A stretch of DNA of 64,000 nt from Scatophagus argus (taxonomy: Eukaryota; Chordata; Actinopteri; Scatophagidae). The translations under genes were made by a program, and so were the position numbers. The number at the start of each line of letters is the position of its first letter. Position 1 is the stretch's first letter. The notes below the pieces were generated by a model. The model did not search any database. It was not told the DNA's origin and saw only the letters and a list, made by a program, of their open reading frames with translations. The stretch covers positions 9,919,501 to 9,983,500 of the forward strand of contig NC_058496.1 of the NCBI RefSeq assembly GCF_020382885.2. The letters run 5' to 3'. Positions 49,701-62,973 of this stretch are shown here, in pieces.

Positions 49701-52700
49701 TCTCTCTCTTCGTTGATCTTCTCAACGTCAAAATATTTTTCATCATTTGAGCCATCACATTAAAAATGATCCACTGAACTATCGAAATCCGTCAGATGTC
49801 ACATGCATGTTCTGTGAATATCTCTGACATGGGATGTTTTTTGATGCCTTTTTTTAGTAAGTTACCTGTCATGTGACCGTAATCACCAAGAAATCACAAG
49901 TGGCCAATCACAAAATGTTCTGCAAAATTTGTGTTTGCAGTATATTTGATCTTACATGACAGATCAAAGGTGGATTCAGTGTCAGCAAAAAGATGTTTCA
50001 TTTTGGTAACACTGGCCATTTTGGTTTTGAAGCAGGAATGAAATATCACGTCTACCTTTGGCGATATCATTGTGATGTACACTGAAACGGTTGTGGAAAT
50101 CACACCACACAAGGTTTAGAGTATGTTAAGACTTTTGACAAATGAGCCAAAGCAAATATCCTTCAACACACTGGAAGAAGTTGGTTATGTGGACAGTAAA
50201 GCTACTTTGACTTTTAAAAAGGTAAAGACAAAAGCACAGAAAACCACCTCTCGCTTCCTGTCTCTCAGGAAGCTCTCGCCATAAAGGAACAGCTATTGGA
50301 GCAGAAAGACACAAAGCTGAGACAGGTCCAAGAAGAAGCAGGGACACTTCGTCAAGAGAGCAAAATGCATCTTCAGGCCTTAGAGGAAGAAAAGGAACGG
50401 AAACGTATACAGGTGAGGAGAAGGAGAGTCCTGAGTCCCGCTTGGTAATACAGTAGAAAGGGACACAGTTTCATTATTTTTTTGTGTGTGAGTGTTTTCA
50501 GACTGAACAACTTGTGGACCAGCAAGTCCTCATCAATCGTCTTCGCAGCAACCTCATGACCTTGAGGGGTGCAACAGTGGATTCAGGGGCCTCTGGGGAC
50601 TCAGGCAAGAGACCCCACAGTGTTCCTCTGATCAGAAACAGCTGTGGGCACGGGCCTGCCAGGAGGGTAGGTAGCTGCGCTGCTTTGTTCTGTGTATGTG
50701 TGTGTGTGTGTGTGTGTGGGTGGTTTGTGTGTTTATCTGTTTTACTGGTTGCACATTTAACTTGGACTTTTGCTTTCATTGATGGACCACTAAACCACGT
50801 TGCTACATACATCCATTTGTGCACGTACACACCCTTTCATGGCTGCATATTGCATAGTGCATATTTCTGTCTGAATGCATGTGTGTGTTTGTAGATTCAC
50901 TCCAGCCCCCCAGCCTATTCACTGGAGAGGGTAATGGCAGCCTTTAAGATGCGCGGTCATCTCCTGCTGGCTGAGATCGAGGAGAAGGATGAGGTGTACT
51001 GTCCATTCATAAAGCAGAAGGCAGAAAGCGAAGACAGGGATCAAGAGAAGGAGGAGGAGGAGGATGTTTGTGTGGGCAGAATGGCATTTAGGTGAGTCTA
51101 ATACAAGCTTACTGGCTGGTTCATTCTTTGTCAAGCCACCAGTGATTCAGTACATTCACTACGATTTCAGCCAACAGCATGATGTAAACATTTATCATGA
51201 TGTGTAGTGCAAGGATTGCCTTCGCACCAGTAAAGTTCAGATATGGTAACATTTATTCCTCGCCTGCTCCGGTTTTATATAGAATGATGTTGAAAGAGAG
51301 GCAAGCAGCAGGAGTTTGTTATTCTCAGCCCAGTGACACGCTGCAACTGTTTCATAGATGACTGCATTTTGTCCAAGTGCTTATTTATTATGCTTGCAAC
51401 TGTCACCTTTTTTATATATCTAACTAACAGAAAGCAGAAATGCAGGTTTAATTGCGGTCATTTTGATAATTAAAATGATAACTAACCCACAGCCTTGCAC
51501 TCTAATGCAGTGCTAATCCTTGAGCGTATGTGGGGGCGCGCTGCTTTTAAAGAAGATGAGAGCAACTAACGTGATTATCCATTAATAATGCCAGGTTCAA
51601 ACATACATTGTGAATATATAACCATTTTTGCCTTTTTATGCAGCCCTGTTTCCAAATGTACTGCAGGTGTGCACTGCACCACAGAAATATTTTAAAAATC
51701 CTTTCACAAACATCAGTCACCTTTGATTCATTAAAAATTCTTAATCTGAAATGATCTGCCTAATCATATATTGTGACATTACTGCAGGCGTTCTTTGAAC
51801 CGAACATGGACCAGCCGGCTGAAGAAATCAGCTTTGAAAGAGAAAAACTCTGGACTAGAACAAACATCCAATGGAAATCCAATAGTACACTCTGAGCAGG
51901 TCACAGGTATACTTTTTATCTTACCTGATTCAGCTGCCTGCTGTGATGTTCCAAGGAGTTATTTTATATTGGAGAAGTTGTTCCATTTTAATGTTGTCTG
52001 TTGGTATTTCTTCACAGAGGCCAAGGAAAACCACACCAAACCACCAAACCAAAGACTAAGAGCCAGTGTTACTCTGAGAAGGATCCGAGATCTGTCAGTC
52101 ACCATGCGCATGAAAGAGGAGCTCATCAAAGAGCTCAACAAAACTGGTGAGTTTATATGATTACATACTGTGTTCATATGTGCTCCTGCGGCTGCTGCTT
52201 TGTACAGTAGTTTGACCCAACAACAAGAGAAATTTTTGGCTGATTTATTTTACCTTAGCTAAGGCAGATCAAAACATTCCAGCAGCTTCCAGAGGTGTCT
52301 GTTGAGTGAATCTGTTGATGTAAAATTCAGATGGGAATTTTTTGATTGCCAGGAGTAAGTCTGGGCCAAGGCTTGTGCAAATATGTATTTGGTGACCAGT
52401 CGTTTTAAAATGATGTCCTGAGAGGCTTAAGGTGAACCATGAATGGCTGCTCGGTGGGTGTTGTGTGCAGAGGAAAGTATGATTAAATACAAGGATTTTG
52501 ATTAATTTGAGTCCTGCATTGTTTTCCATGTTTTTGTCCGACAGACAAGGAGACCCAAGCGGTGGACAGAAGAGGTGGGCACAGTGTTGATGGCAGAGAA
52601 GCTGGCGTGTTGGAAAGACTTTCTAAGCAGAGCCGGCAGGTCCAAGCAGAGATGTACCGCAGCCTGCAGCACATGAGGCAGCAGAGAGCACAGCTTCAGA

Positions 52701-55700
52701 CCAGCCTCAGACAGCAGAGAGAGGCCAGTGACTTTAAACACTTGGTCTCGACAGAGCAATAGGAAAAGAAGGTTTTGTCTAAACCTGGATGTCAGCTCTG
52801 ATCCAAACTTTTACAATCCTTTCTTGTTCTGTTTTCGGTTTGATGCTTTTTCAGAGCAAAATCATTGAATTACATTACAAAATTTAAATTTACAATACAA
52901 AACGCATTCTGTTTATGATCACTTTGATAGATATTTGACTGGTATCCCACAGGCAGGTACACTTTGTGAGGAGGCATTGGTGTATCCACACCATGTAAAA
53001 GAACTGTTAAAAAATAACTTGTGTTGTTGGCTCTACTTTCTGGTTTGAATTCCTATTCAAGTTTGGTTAACTGAGGTTTATACATAAAACTGGTTTTAAC
53101 ATTTTCAGACCAAACTATTAATAACCCTGATCAAAACAATCCTTGGTGGAAGTCACCTTGAGTATGCATATCATCCTGACAATATCTCCGCCAGGTTCAG
53201 TTAGACTTGATAGGGAATGCAAAACTGCAAAAATGTAACAGCTGACACAGCATAGGTAAATCATTAACGAGTCCTTTGACTAAACATGATTTGTGTTTTT
53301 GCTTTTTAGGAGAAAAGGGCAGAAGATGTGACCTTGTGTAAGAGCAATAACCAGGAAGAGTCACAGGAAAAGGTTTGCTAAATACATAAGCAGTCTAAAT
53401 CCCTATAAAGTGCATTTTGCTTGTTCTTCCCCCCAAAATAGCCATTTTGCTTTTCTATTCCATCATCACCCTTCTTGCCCCCCTACCCCCTGCAGCTGAA
53501 TGACAGCAGTTGGCTGGAGTTAGAAGAGGAGCAGGTGCTCCAGAGGAGAGCAGAGCTGCAGGAGCTGGAGGAGGAGCTGAGGAGGAGAGAGGAGGTGCTC
53601 CTGCATAGGGAGGCCTGTCTGCAACAGAAAAACAAACTGGAGGTCAAGATGCTACGGTCCAGTCAGGTCAGCCTGTTCATCAAGATTTTGCAAATATTGT
53701 TTAACTGTAACACGCGTGGATTGGGCTAACGTGTATCACTGAAACTGAAATCATTGAAGCTAAACAATGACTTTTCAGGCTCTGAGTCAGGACCTGCTGC
53801 GTGTGTCGGTTCGGTTGGAGTCTCTGGAGGAGCAGCTGCGGAGCACCAGCAGGGTGAGGCAGACTGGAGGAGTCACCATAGAGGAACTGGAGGAAGAGAT
53901 AAACGCACTTAAAAAGAGGAGAGACGCTCTAGACGCCCAGCTGAAGGACAACAGAGTGCTCACTGTGGAGGTCAGAACAACATTGTATTTGTGTGTGAGG
54001 CACAGGCTTTGGTAAACTTAGACCTTGTTTTATCATGCAATTTAAAGCTTACCAGGATGCATCTTCTTTTTTTTTTTCTGTTGTGCACTTTGATTTGTGT
54101 GTGTCTTCATTTAGGAGGAGCATTCCCTGGTGCAGCTGGAGGAAGCTATTGAAGCTCTGGATGCAGCTCTGGAGTTTAAAAACCGCTCCATCCAGGACAA
54201 ACAGAGGAAGTTGTTAATCAAAGACTCCTCTTCACGTCAGTCGCAAAGCACTGACCCCTCGCAACTCTGCGATGTCATCAGGAAGCTGAAAGAGCTCTCA
54301 ACACCCGAAGCATTGGAGCTGCTTGTCAGATATTTCAATAAGGTAAGATAAGCACTTATACCGAGCTATGCAATATTCACAAAACCTACATGCTTTCTCT
54401 TCTAGTTTTTTTTTTTCTCAATGGCTGAATGATGTGCATTTGTCTTCACTTGCTTCCGCTTTTCTCTTTCCTTTCCTTTTATTTTTCGGAAAATTTCATG
54501 TGTACCTGAATGCCGACTTCTGCTTTTTCTGTTTCACCTGTAGATTTATGTTTCTCTTTTTCTGCCTTCTGCTGCTTTTCTCTTCAGGTGCTTCTGTTCC
54601 TCACAAATGTAACTGCATTATTTCTGCAGCACTAATTAAATTTACCTGTTCTCTCCCTCTGTTCTGTCTCTGATGCTCCCTGTTGTTCCCTTTATATTTC
54701 CAGCTGATAGGTTTTAATACTGTTATAAACTATATCAGCCAGGGGGGGTTGGTTGCACCATGTTATGCTATTACGTCATGATTAACTCCCTCGCACTTAT
54801 TTTGGTTTGGGTTTGATTTTTCTCTGTAGGTGTGTGAGTAAACAAAGATTCAAGGTTCAGCTGATATTTTTTGTAATTATCTGCATTATTCTCCGACTCC
54901 CTTTCCAGGTTGTTTGTCTTCGTGAGACAGAGCGCCATTTACATTTGCGCTGTGAAGAGCTGGAGCTTCATGCTGGAGAGCAAGAGGGGGTGGTGAGGGA
55001 GCTAGAGGCTGCCATGCAGCGCCTGGCCCTGGATGCAGACCGGAGGCTCACCCAGCAGCACAGAGATCACCAGAACAACATCCAGCTACTGCTACTGCAA
55101 CTTAAAGGTGAGGAAATTTAGGTCAATAAATGAATACAAATAAGGAATAAAACATAAAAAAAGGATTTTTTTTGTTTCATCCCTCTACATAACGTTTGGG
55201 CACTAATAGTTTCATGAATGTGACTCCCCTTGTTTGTCTGTGTGTGTGTGTGTTTAGAGGGTAGATCGGATGAGGCACAGCAGGCTATCCAAGACAGACT
55301 GCAGCATCTGGAGAAAGAGCTGTTTTTCTACAAAAGCTCCAGTCGACAGCTTAAAAAGAAACTCAAAGAGTGTCTCAGTGACACCTTACACCCTGGAGAT
55401 CATCCCTCACACACACAGAAGCACAGACAAGCACACAACGTGCAGATACACGCGAGGGCAAACGAACCCCAGGCGCACACTGAAGAGGAACAGACGAGGA
55501 CACGCATTGTAACAACATACACAAAGATACACGCTGAGCAAACAGACAAAAAGACACACAGCGACTCTCATATGAAGAGACACGCACACCAGACCCCCTG
55601 TCCCTCCTCATCCTCTGAACTCCAAACAAACAAAAAGACAGAACACAACCAGATACACACACAGTCCCACAGGGGCAGTGACAGAGGGGCTGGACACTCT

Positions 55701-55877
55701 GCAGAGAGCTTGGAGATGACACCAGTCCGTTTGTGTCGCAGAGAGCTGAGACAGGTCTCTCCAGCTGACCTGCAGGTCTGTGGTTCTGCCACAAGGAGGC
55801 GCCAGTCTGTTCTAGATTCCAGTACAGAATCAATGATAGAGGACTCCATAGAAGTGACCAGAAACGCTAACAGATGA
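46715..55877 (+). CDS. kif27: kif27, kinesin-4 family motor
   Basis: Fifteen coding exons: 46715-47012, 47667-47867, 48461-49452, 50269-50412, 50502-50666, 50895-51091, 51788-51906, 52018-52146, 52545 to about 52744, 53310-53372, 53496-53666, 53779-53970, 54115-54342, 54909-55107, 55258-55877. Phases join to about 1305 aa (human about 1401). The N-terminal motor carries the P-loop GQTGSGKT (84-91), switch I NEHSSRSH (201-208) and switch II DLAGSE (237-242), all intact. The remainder is mostly coiled coil (EELEEELRRREEV, LEELEEEINALKKRRD). The C-terminus keeps the family motif TPVRLCRRELRQVSPADL and SIEDSIEV-like end. KIF27 is a KIF7/Costal-2 paralogue tied to motile-cilium central-pair assembly with STK36. 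The end of exon 9 is uncertain (weak donor gtctcg). A coiled-coil part of human KIF27 is not represented. The last exon has a His/Thr-rich insertion. Confidence 0.95.
47013..47666 (+). other. kif27 intron 1 with acgtt-rich degenerate repeat
   Basis: At about 47280-47410 short degenerate repeats of the type gggaacgttcagggaacg...acgttctcaaaacgttctgag occur, a pattern common in fish repeats. The rest is unremarkable. Confidence 0.45.
49453..50268 (+). other. kif27 intron 3, nothing recognised
   Basis: AT-rich intron between the motor exon and the first coiled-coil exon. No gene or repeat was recognised. Confidence 0.4.
50695..50718 (+). repeat. (TG)n microsatellite in kif27 intron
   Basis: About eleven TG copies just after the donor at 50667. 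Confidence 0.9.
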
Positions 55878-57130
55878 CGGTGCATAATTTGTCATCTATT
55901 CAGTGGCTCATCCTACGAGTCAGTCGGCAGAGTGTAGTTGGGTGCTAGTGAAGGAGGATACGTGACATGAATAACCGATGACAGAAACCTCAATCAATAT
56001 GAACAAAACTTTGTTCTTCTCATCTGAAGTATCTTGTGGAGATGTTTATGTTTTGTTTGCTAAAATACTTAATTTAAGGACTTTGTGAGGCGTTGAGGTC
56101 AGTGATACGTCCCCATAATGTCATTAAATTACTTCACATAATCAAAATAGTGGTCAATATGCATGTCCATATTCACGATATAGTAAAGAAGGATGTGTGA
56201 TGAACAGCTTTTTGCTCTCAGTTCTCACCACTGTCCACTGCTCTTTTCCCATACTGCTGTCGATGTAATACCACAGAACAGTGAAACCATGAAAACTGAG
56301 AACTGCAGAGTTTATGACCTGAGGAGAAGAAAGTGTCTTTCAGAAAGACTGAAATGTGGTTATTATTGAAATGTTACAATGAGCTGGTTCAGTCTCTTTT
56401 TATAGCACTGTCGTCCACAGTGGTCGCGGATTTCCCAGATTTTGGCTATGCTGAATGTTGTGGAGATTTGACCTTTCAATTAGAGAAGGAATGGCAGTAT
56501 TTTTGCCTGTATTTTCCAGAAAATAGAGTAAACTTTTTAGATTTTTATCTCAGCTCTTGCCTCACCCCAATACAACACTGAACATTCCATGTTTTCTTCC
56601 CCAAAATCATTTGGGAACCTTAAGATTCCCATGATATTCCTAGATAAAGACATAAAATGAGTTTTAAGACCTTTAAAATGTCATAAGTCTTTCTGATGTA
56701 AATGCACTGTATATGAAATTTGCAACTTGATGCACATTGTGTGAGAATGGGGTGTTTAATGTACAAAGCAGCACTTTGCTGATACTATTTCTGTTGTCAT
56801 ACATAGATCACCAACACTAAAGCTAATGAAGCTAATGCTAATTTCCTCCTTTTACAGACACTATTAGTGTTAAGGATGCAATACTTTAAAGTAAATATGT
56901 CCATCAAAGCTGTTAAATGTAATCAAATAGTGTCTCATGAAAAGAAATCCTTTAGCTTTAATTTTAATCAGCACTTGTGTTTTCTGCATAACAGTAATAT
57001 AAAGGTTGTGTTTTTTTTTATACACTGGATTTTTCTTTTTAGATGTACTATTAGTTATTTGTTGATTGCTGTGTAAATTATTTTTATATGAGTGATGATT
57101 ATTACAGGAAAATAAATTTAATAACTTCAT
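55878..57130 (+). other. kif27: kif27 3' UTR
   Basis: AT-rich sequence after the stop. The first strong poly(A) signal is AATAAA at 57111-57116. No other gene was recognised. Confidence 0.5.
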
Positions 57131-57760
57131 ATTAATATGCTTGTGTATGCTTTGCCTTTATTGTGTAGCTCATTCCAGCCCAAAATGCGCATCCAATTGT
57201 ATTGCTTAATAACTCTAAAAGAAAAAAGTCCCTCTCCACTCAAAAACATGTTTTTCTTGTTTTTCAACACTTAACAGTATAGACTGACATATGTGCACCA
57301 TTTCTCACATTCACCTGCCAAACTCCAAACCTCCAAAGCTCCAAAAATGGACTTTTCATTAAAGTAAGAGACATCTCCATTGAAGCAGTTAAACTTTTGA
57401 TAATCACAGGGAGAAATGTAATTTTAAAGATTTTAACAAGATAATAGAACTTTTTTGTGTTAAAACCATAAGTAACGAGTACAGTGTTTTATATGTTTAT
57501 ATGCCTTTTGTGTATGTATTCATCTGGAGGGGATGTTTAAGGTCTTCAAATTTTATTTCACACGGGATTTTGATGTTCTGCTTTACCCAGTTGTTAATTC
57601 ATAATAACTGACAACTTATTTTTATTATTATTAATATTATTATTATCGTCGTTGTTGTTATTATTATTACTAACTAAAGGGGCACTTACTATCCTCAGAA
57701 ATAACTGCGTTAACAGTGGGCACTTTAAAGAGAAACTCCCAGCCTTAATCCTTTTTGGCC
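57131..57760. other. kif27-gkap1 spacer
   Basis: AT-rich spacer with an interrupted (TTA)n run at about 57615-57670. No gene was recognised. Confidence 0.45.
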
Positions 57761-57915
57761 CCATCAGGCTGCTGTACTCGGACAGTCGCTCTTAGCAAGC
57801 GAACGGTAACCGACAGTACCTTTACGAACAGGTGAAAGTATTATTTTACTACTTTTCGTGTGAGTTCTGCCTCTTCACAACAAGTCAGCGAGTGTACCGA
57901 GAAGAACAGATCAAC
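57761..57915 (+). promoter_or_regulatory. gkap1: gkap1 promoter and non-coding first exon
   Basis: A short GC-richer stretch without a TATA box. A probable non-coding exon ends at 57915 (gatcaac|gtgagt) and joins the coding exon after acceptor gtcatcag at 58258. The start of transcription is inferred. Confidence 0.45.
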
Positions 57916-58272
57916 GTGAGTCCATTAATGAGTTTTTGGCTGTCATTCGTCGCTACTTTTGCACTTGTTCATAAGGGTAACAAAACCGGCTAAGCTTTGC
58001 ACAGTTAGCTAACAACTTGCTGCTATGTCGCCTAACGCTAGCTGGATTGGGGTTGCAGTTAAAACCACATTGCATGTATCATCACTACTGGCTGTTTAGA
58101 TACCACATATTAATGTTACATTATGCTGCTTTAAATAAAGCCGCCTGACGAGATATGGTAAGGGTTTGTCTGAACAGAGGTTGCGACAAGAAGCTAACTC
58201 ATTGTTTTGTGACGAGGCTTCAAGTTATCGTCGCTGTATTGTTCTTGATCGTCATCAGGTTTCCTTTTCGCA

Positions 58273-61200
58273 ATGGCATCGTCTGCAATGATCACCGTCC
58301 CAACCACCGCCTCCCGCTTCGCCCTGCTTCAGATAGACTCGGAGTCGGACTCCGACGCCTCCGATGCGGGGAAGACCACCACCAAAGGCGGACGGGACTC
58401 CTCTGGGAAGCTCCGACAAGGAAAGACTGGAGTAGCCGGGGGGAAAGCCGGCCAGTGCAGCGAGAAGAAAAAAGACAAGAAAAAGAAAAAGAAGGAGCAG
58501 CAGCAGACTGAGGCAAATGAGGTGAGTGACAGGAGCATCTGACGACCCTGTGCTTCATACATGTTTTTGTTATTAGGCTGCAGACATGGCTTCCGTCTTG
58601 TGATTGGGCTCGTCTGTTGTTTCACTTCACCTGAACCGAAACTGTAGATGGTGGTGCCAGACACACTCCAACAACAACACAGTTTGTTCTTTGTTTTGTT
58701 TTGCTCTCAAGCCACGAAGAGTAAGCGCTGGCACTTTTTTTTCATCAGTGATTTCTTTTTCTTGCTATGACACATCACGTTGTCTTAACATTGCGTATTT
58801 GGCTAAAGCAACACCCTGAATATGTTTGTACTTATGCATTTTATTTATATGTCTCATATTATGAAAAAGTAAACTCACTGTGCTTTAAATGTAGAGGTGA
58901 TATTTGATTAGTCATAAAAGTAACCTGCTAGCCAGTCAGTCAAATATTCAGATTTAAACACTGCAGTTTGTTTTTATTTATATAGATAATCTCAAAAAAA
59001 CAAGGCATGTGAGGAGGTCACTTTGGGATCTGGGAAAATTTAAATTGATTTATGAATTGAGAAAATGATTTCCAGGTGAGTTGACAATGAATGAAAATAA
59101 CAGTTGCAGCTCTGTTACAATAAACGTCTCATTAACTCTCATTGACTCAATAACCCACCCAAAGACAGGAAGGAAACAACATGCGTTAACTCATTAGAGG
59201 CCTGAGGGAAAAAGAACAGTTTTCAGTGTGCTTTTAAAAGCATAGATAGAGTTGTGACTCAGATCATCAGGCAGTTTGTTCCAGAGAACAAGACAAAAGT
59301 GACAAAAAGCTCCCTCACCAAATGTAGATCTTATTCTGGGTTCAGAATAATATGAGAGGTCTGACTGGATCACCATCGGACTCTAAACTGACTCAAAACT
59401 GCTACCGTCTGTGCACACACAGTTCGAAGGCTTCTGTAACAGTGGAACATGCTAGTTGTTCAGAATTGTAGCAATAATGAACATCTCAAGTGTCTGGATT
59501 GATCTCATGTCTCTCTTTGTCTCAGTTACGTAACCTGGCCTTCAAGAAGATTCCTCAGAAGTCTTGTGCCCCACCCCCCTGTATGACACTGTCAGGAATA
59601 GCCAGTGAACTTGTCAGTCCGGCATCAAGAGACCAAAATGTACCTTCAGAAGGCTGGCAGCAGTGGAAGCAGAGGGATGAGCAGGTAAGAGACAACACTC
59701 ACATAACAAGTGAGCTGATGACCCTCTCTGTAGATAATCTCTTGATAATTGACGTGGCCCTCAGGAAGTCACATTTTGTCTGATTTGGTAGAGCTGTTCA
59801 GAGGTCAGCAGTAGTATATCATCTTATATCATATAATTGCATTTCCAAGTCTTCACGTCTGACTTTACAGACAGTATCGACTGAGGGTGTTTTTTCTCAT
59901 TTGTTTTTTTCCTCCCGCTGTAGATGACCACTGAGCTATATGAGGCGGACTTGGAAAAGGCCTTGATTCTAAGTAAACTGGAGTACGAACAACACAAACA
60001 GGTGAATTGCCCACATGCACTCATAAACCTGCAAACTGGGGGAGGGGGGGTGTACAGTTTTCAAACAAGTATGTTAAATTAGATTTTTAGAATTTTAAGA
60101 TCATTACATGTCAAAGTCTTATTGATTTTGAGATGATACAATGAAAAATGCATCACTGTTTTGATCATTTTCATGGTATTCCTTTAAATAATTTTAATTC
60201 TGGAATTAAATGGAACAGGAATTCAATTTTATTTTTAAACCATATTCAATTATATTTTTGTAAATAGTAATCATAAGTTCAGAACCTTAATTCTTAGATG
60301 ATCTGCTTTCACTCAGCACCACAACACAAACACATCGTCGCCGAAGTCACGAGGAGGAAAAGAGGGTGGAGGGAAGAAGGAGAAAAAGAAGAATCAGCAG
60401 GCAAAAGACAAAAAAACCGTTTCCCTGCAGGACTTCCAAGCAGAAGGCGGCGCAGGTGAGAGAAACTTACCGGTCTGTTTCAAAATCCATTAAACTTTTT
60501 TGTGCTGAAATCTGTAGTTCAACAGGATTGCAAAATAGCATTTATATCAACCTACTTTATCTCACTGCAGAACATTTGAGCAGGAAACAGGAAAAAGATG
60601 TGAGTAAAGTCCATGAGAATTTTTTTTCCTTTCATAAACCCAATCACAACACATTTGACGTGTAAAAATTATTCATTACCATGTAAATAATGTGCACAGA
60701 ATTTTATTTGTTAGTTTATTTTCCTGTGCTGTAACACTGATCACAACAACCTCATTCCCATCTAGGACGCCAGAGCGGCTAACTTGGCGTTGGGAGTCGG
60801 GCAGGAGGAGCGGTTTTTTAACAAGCTCGAGGATGATGTTAGTCGGATTATCCAACAGGAGAAGAGACGTGAGCAGTACGCTAACAGCCAGGGTCTAGAA
60901 GTCAACACCTCCACAGAACACGAACTGGTGAGTGGACAGAGAGTCGTAGAGTAGTACTAGAAGTACACATACACGAGAAATTTATCCAGCAGTCTGGTAT
61001 GCCTCTCGCATCTGCAGTACATGGACAAATCTTGCACACATTCTTTAATTTTACATAATTTGTTTTGTATGCAGCAGTCAGCGTTTTCTTTTTTTATCTG
61101 GTGTATCATAAAGAGAACAGACTGACGAATGTTGAAAGTATACGGTGGAAAAAAACGGCTTCCTATTGGAGCTTGAGGAGCAGATGAACCATTTCATTGT

Positions 61201-62973
61201 TCTGCGCCTTTCTTGCTACATCTTGTTAAATTATCCTTAAAAATTTACAGCCCAATATCTTTCCTTGATGTTCCACACCTCACACTGACATCTGTCAGTC
61301 TGTCCATGCAGCTGCGTCTCTGCATTTTTCAGTGGCTGAATAAATTCAGCATCACCCAAGTGAAGTTTGTGCTTCCTTACGCAGCTAAATTGGTAAGGAA
61401 ATTTGCCCTAACACCCTCTTGTCTCTCTAACCTTCCCTTTAGGACCCCCGAGCAGAGCAGCTGAAGTACGAGCTGGAGAAGAAAGACCAGGAAATTGATA
61501 AGCTAAAGAAAACCATTGCACAGTGGGAGGTCAGTAGTCATAAACACTCTCATTCTTGAATGTCACCGGAAATTTATAACATCACCCCGAACTGCGGGAA
61601 ATATGCTAAGAAATGTTTGTTTATTTTCTATTATATACAAACATGCATTGTTTTAACAAGAGGTTATAGAGTATCCAAGCCTCACAGCAGTTATGAGCAT
61701 ATTTGTGGTTGTCAGAGGATCAGGACAGTCCTTTTAACTGATAAACGAATGACTTGAGCTTTGCTTTAAGGTGAAAATAAGTACATGTGACCATCAGAGT
61801 GTGGAAGGAAGGGATGAGATGAGATGTTGAGAACGAAAACCCAACGGACAGAAAAGCTGGATTTTTGTCGGGCAAAGCAGCAACAGACAGAATCATTTTG
61901 TTGATTATAAAACACTGTTTCCCTGTGGACTTGAAATTTTGGCAGAAAGTTTTGGGTTTCATCTCCCTGAAATCTTGGAGGATGTGTGCAGCTTCAGTTC
62001 CTGTTGGTTTATGGTGGACTCCAGCTGTGGCTAGTTTGTCAGCGAAAAAAACATCAACATGCCTAAAGAAACTTCTTAAACCACAGCTGTAGCATGACTT
62101 GCTTCTCCTCAGCTATCTGTTGTGGGAATTGCCATAAATTCTTCAAAAAAAAAAAAAACTTTTCTTCTGGCTTCTCGACTCTGCAGGGAAAGTACAAAGA
62201 GGTGAAAGCAAGAAATTCCCAGCTACTGAAGATGCTCCAACAGGGAGAGAGTGAGTTGAATATCTCTAAAGTAACACTAGATGGCCCTCCTTCCCCTTTT
62301 TCCTGATGAATACCATATGTCTGATGGCATGTCATGTTTTCTCTCCTTCAGTGAAAGATAAAGCAGAAATACTTCTACAGGTAGAAGAGCTACTACATAT
62401 CAAGGAAGAACTGTCATCACAGGTGAGTTACAGTGAGATTAAGATGAGAGAGGATCACAGGTTTGTGAGATATTTACACATTTTATTTATTTTTTTTAAG
62501 GTAACATTACTACACGGTGCTCTTGAACAAGAAAGGTCTAAAGTCAAAGGTCTGCAGACAGAACAACCAAAACATCAGGTGAGAGTTCACTTCATCCCTC
62601 GCTTTCTCACTCATTTCCTTAAGCTTATTGTGTAGCGATTTCACCGTGACAAGGAAAGCTTGGACTCTGACTCTGTGCTATCCAGAGCTCAGAGAGATGC
62701 TGCCTGTGTGTCACCTGATGTTCGAGTATGTGCGCTTGCATTCATGTTTTTTCCTTTGCTGTCTGAAGACCAGAGAAACAGCAGCCAGTAATTTGAGTGA
62801 TATGAAAAAAAGTTGCAGTGTGAACAACAACTCCAGCACAGAAGTGCAGTCATAAAAGGGTTCATCATTTGATTTATTACTTTATCCAACTGCAAATAAT
62901 TGTGTTCTCTGTGGGCTTTTCTGGTTGGCAGGGAAACAAGAAAGGGAAGAAAGGCCCAGAGTCGGATCTATGA
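58273..62973 (+). CDS. gkap1: gkap1, G kinase-anchoring protein 1
   Basis: Eleven coding exons: 58273-58521, 59526-59684, 59924-60001, 60317-60455, 60571-60599, 60766-60927, 61443-61529, 62187-62250, 62352-62422, 62501-62578, 62932-62973. Phases join to 385 aa (human about 366). GKAP1 anchors cGMP-dependent protein kinase I-alpha at the Golgi in germ cells and has been linked to insulin signalling. The start [19 protein letters not shown] is the family signature. A Lys-rich block ([19 protein letters not shown]) is followed by [44 protein letters not shown] and [12 protein letters not shown]. The C-terminal coiled coil runs through [23 protein letters not shown] and [16 protein letters not shown]. 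It ends [13 protein letters not shown]. All junctions are GT-AG, and exon 60571-60599 is only 29 nt. Confidence 0.95.
58522..59525 (+). other. gkap1 intron with LINE relic
   Basis: A 1-kb intron. Apart from the relic at 59190-59385 it is AT-rich and unremarkable. Confidence 0.45.
59190..59385 (-). mobile_element. LINE reverse-transcriptase C-terminal relic
   Basis: The minus strand reads [24 protein letters not shown] followed by [11 protein letters not shown]. This resembles the 'FG-RAF...LWN-LP...FKS-LKT-LF' C-terminal pattern of fish L2/Rex-type non-LTR retrotransposon ORF2. Only about 60 codons remain. Confidence 0.5.

Noticed and set aside
54368..54673. 101-codon hydrophobic frame in a kif27 intron
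   Set aside because: Pyrimidine-rich intron DNA reads as Phe/Leu/Ser; it lies between well-placed kif27 exons.
55375..55833. 152-codon minus-strand frame opposite the kif27 last exon
   Set aside because: Mirror of the CA-rich coding insertion; the plus strand has the conserved Kif27 motif and frame.
58155..58511. Alternative upstream start for gkap1 (118-codon frame)
   Set aside because: It is in another reading frame from the conserved [11 protein letters not shown] start at 58273.
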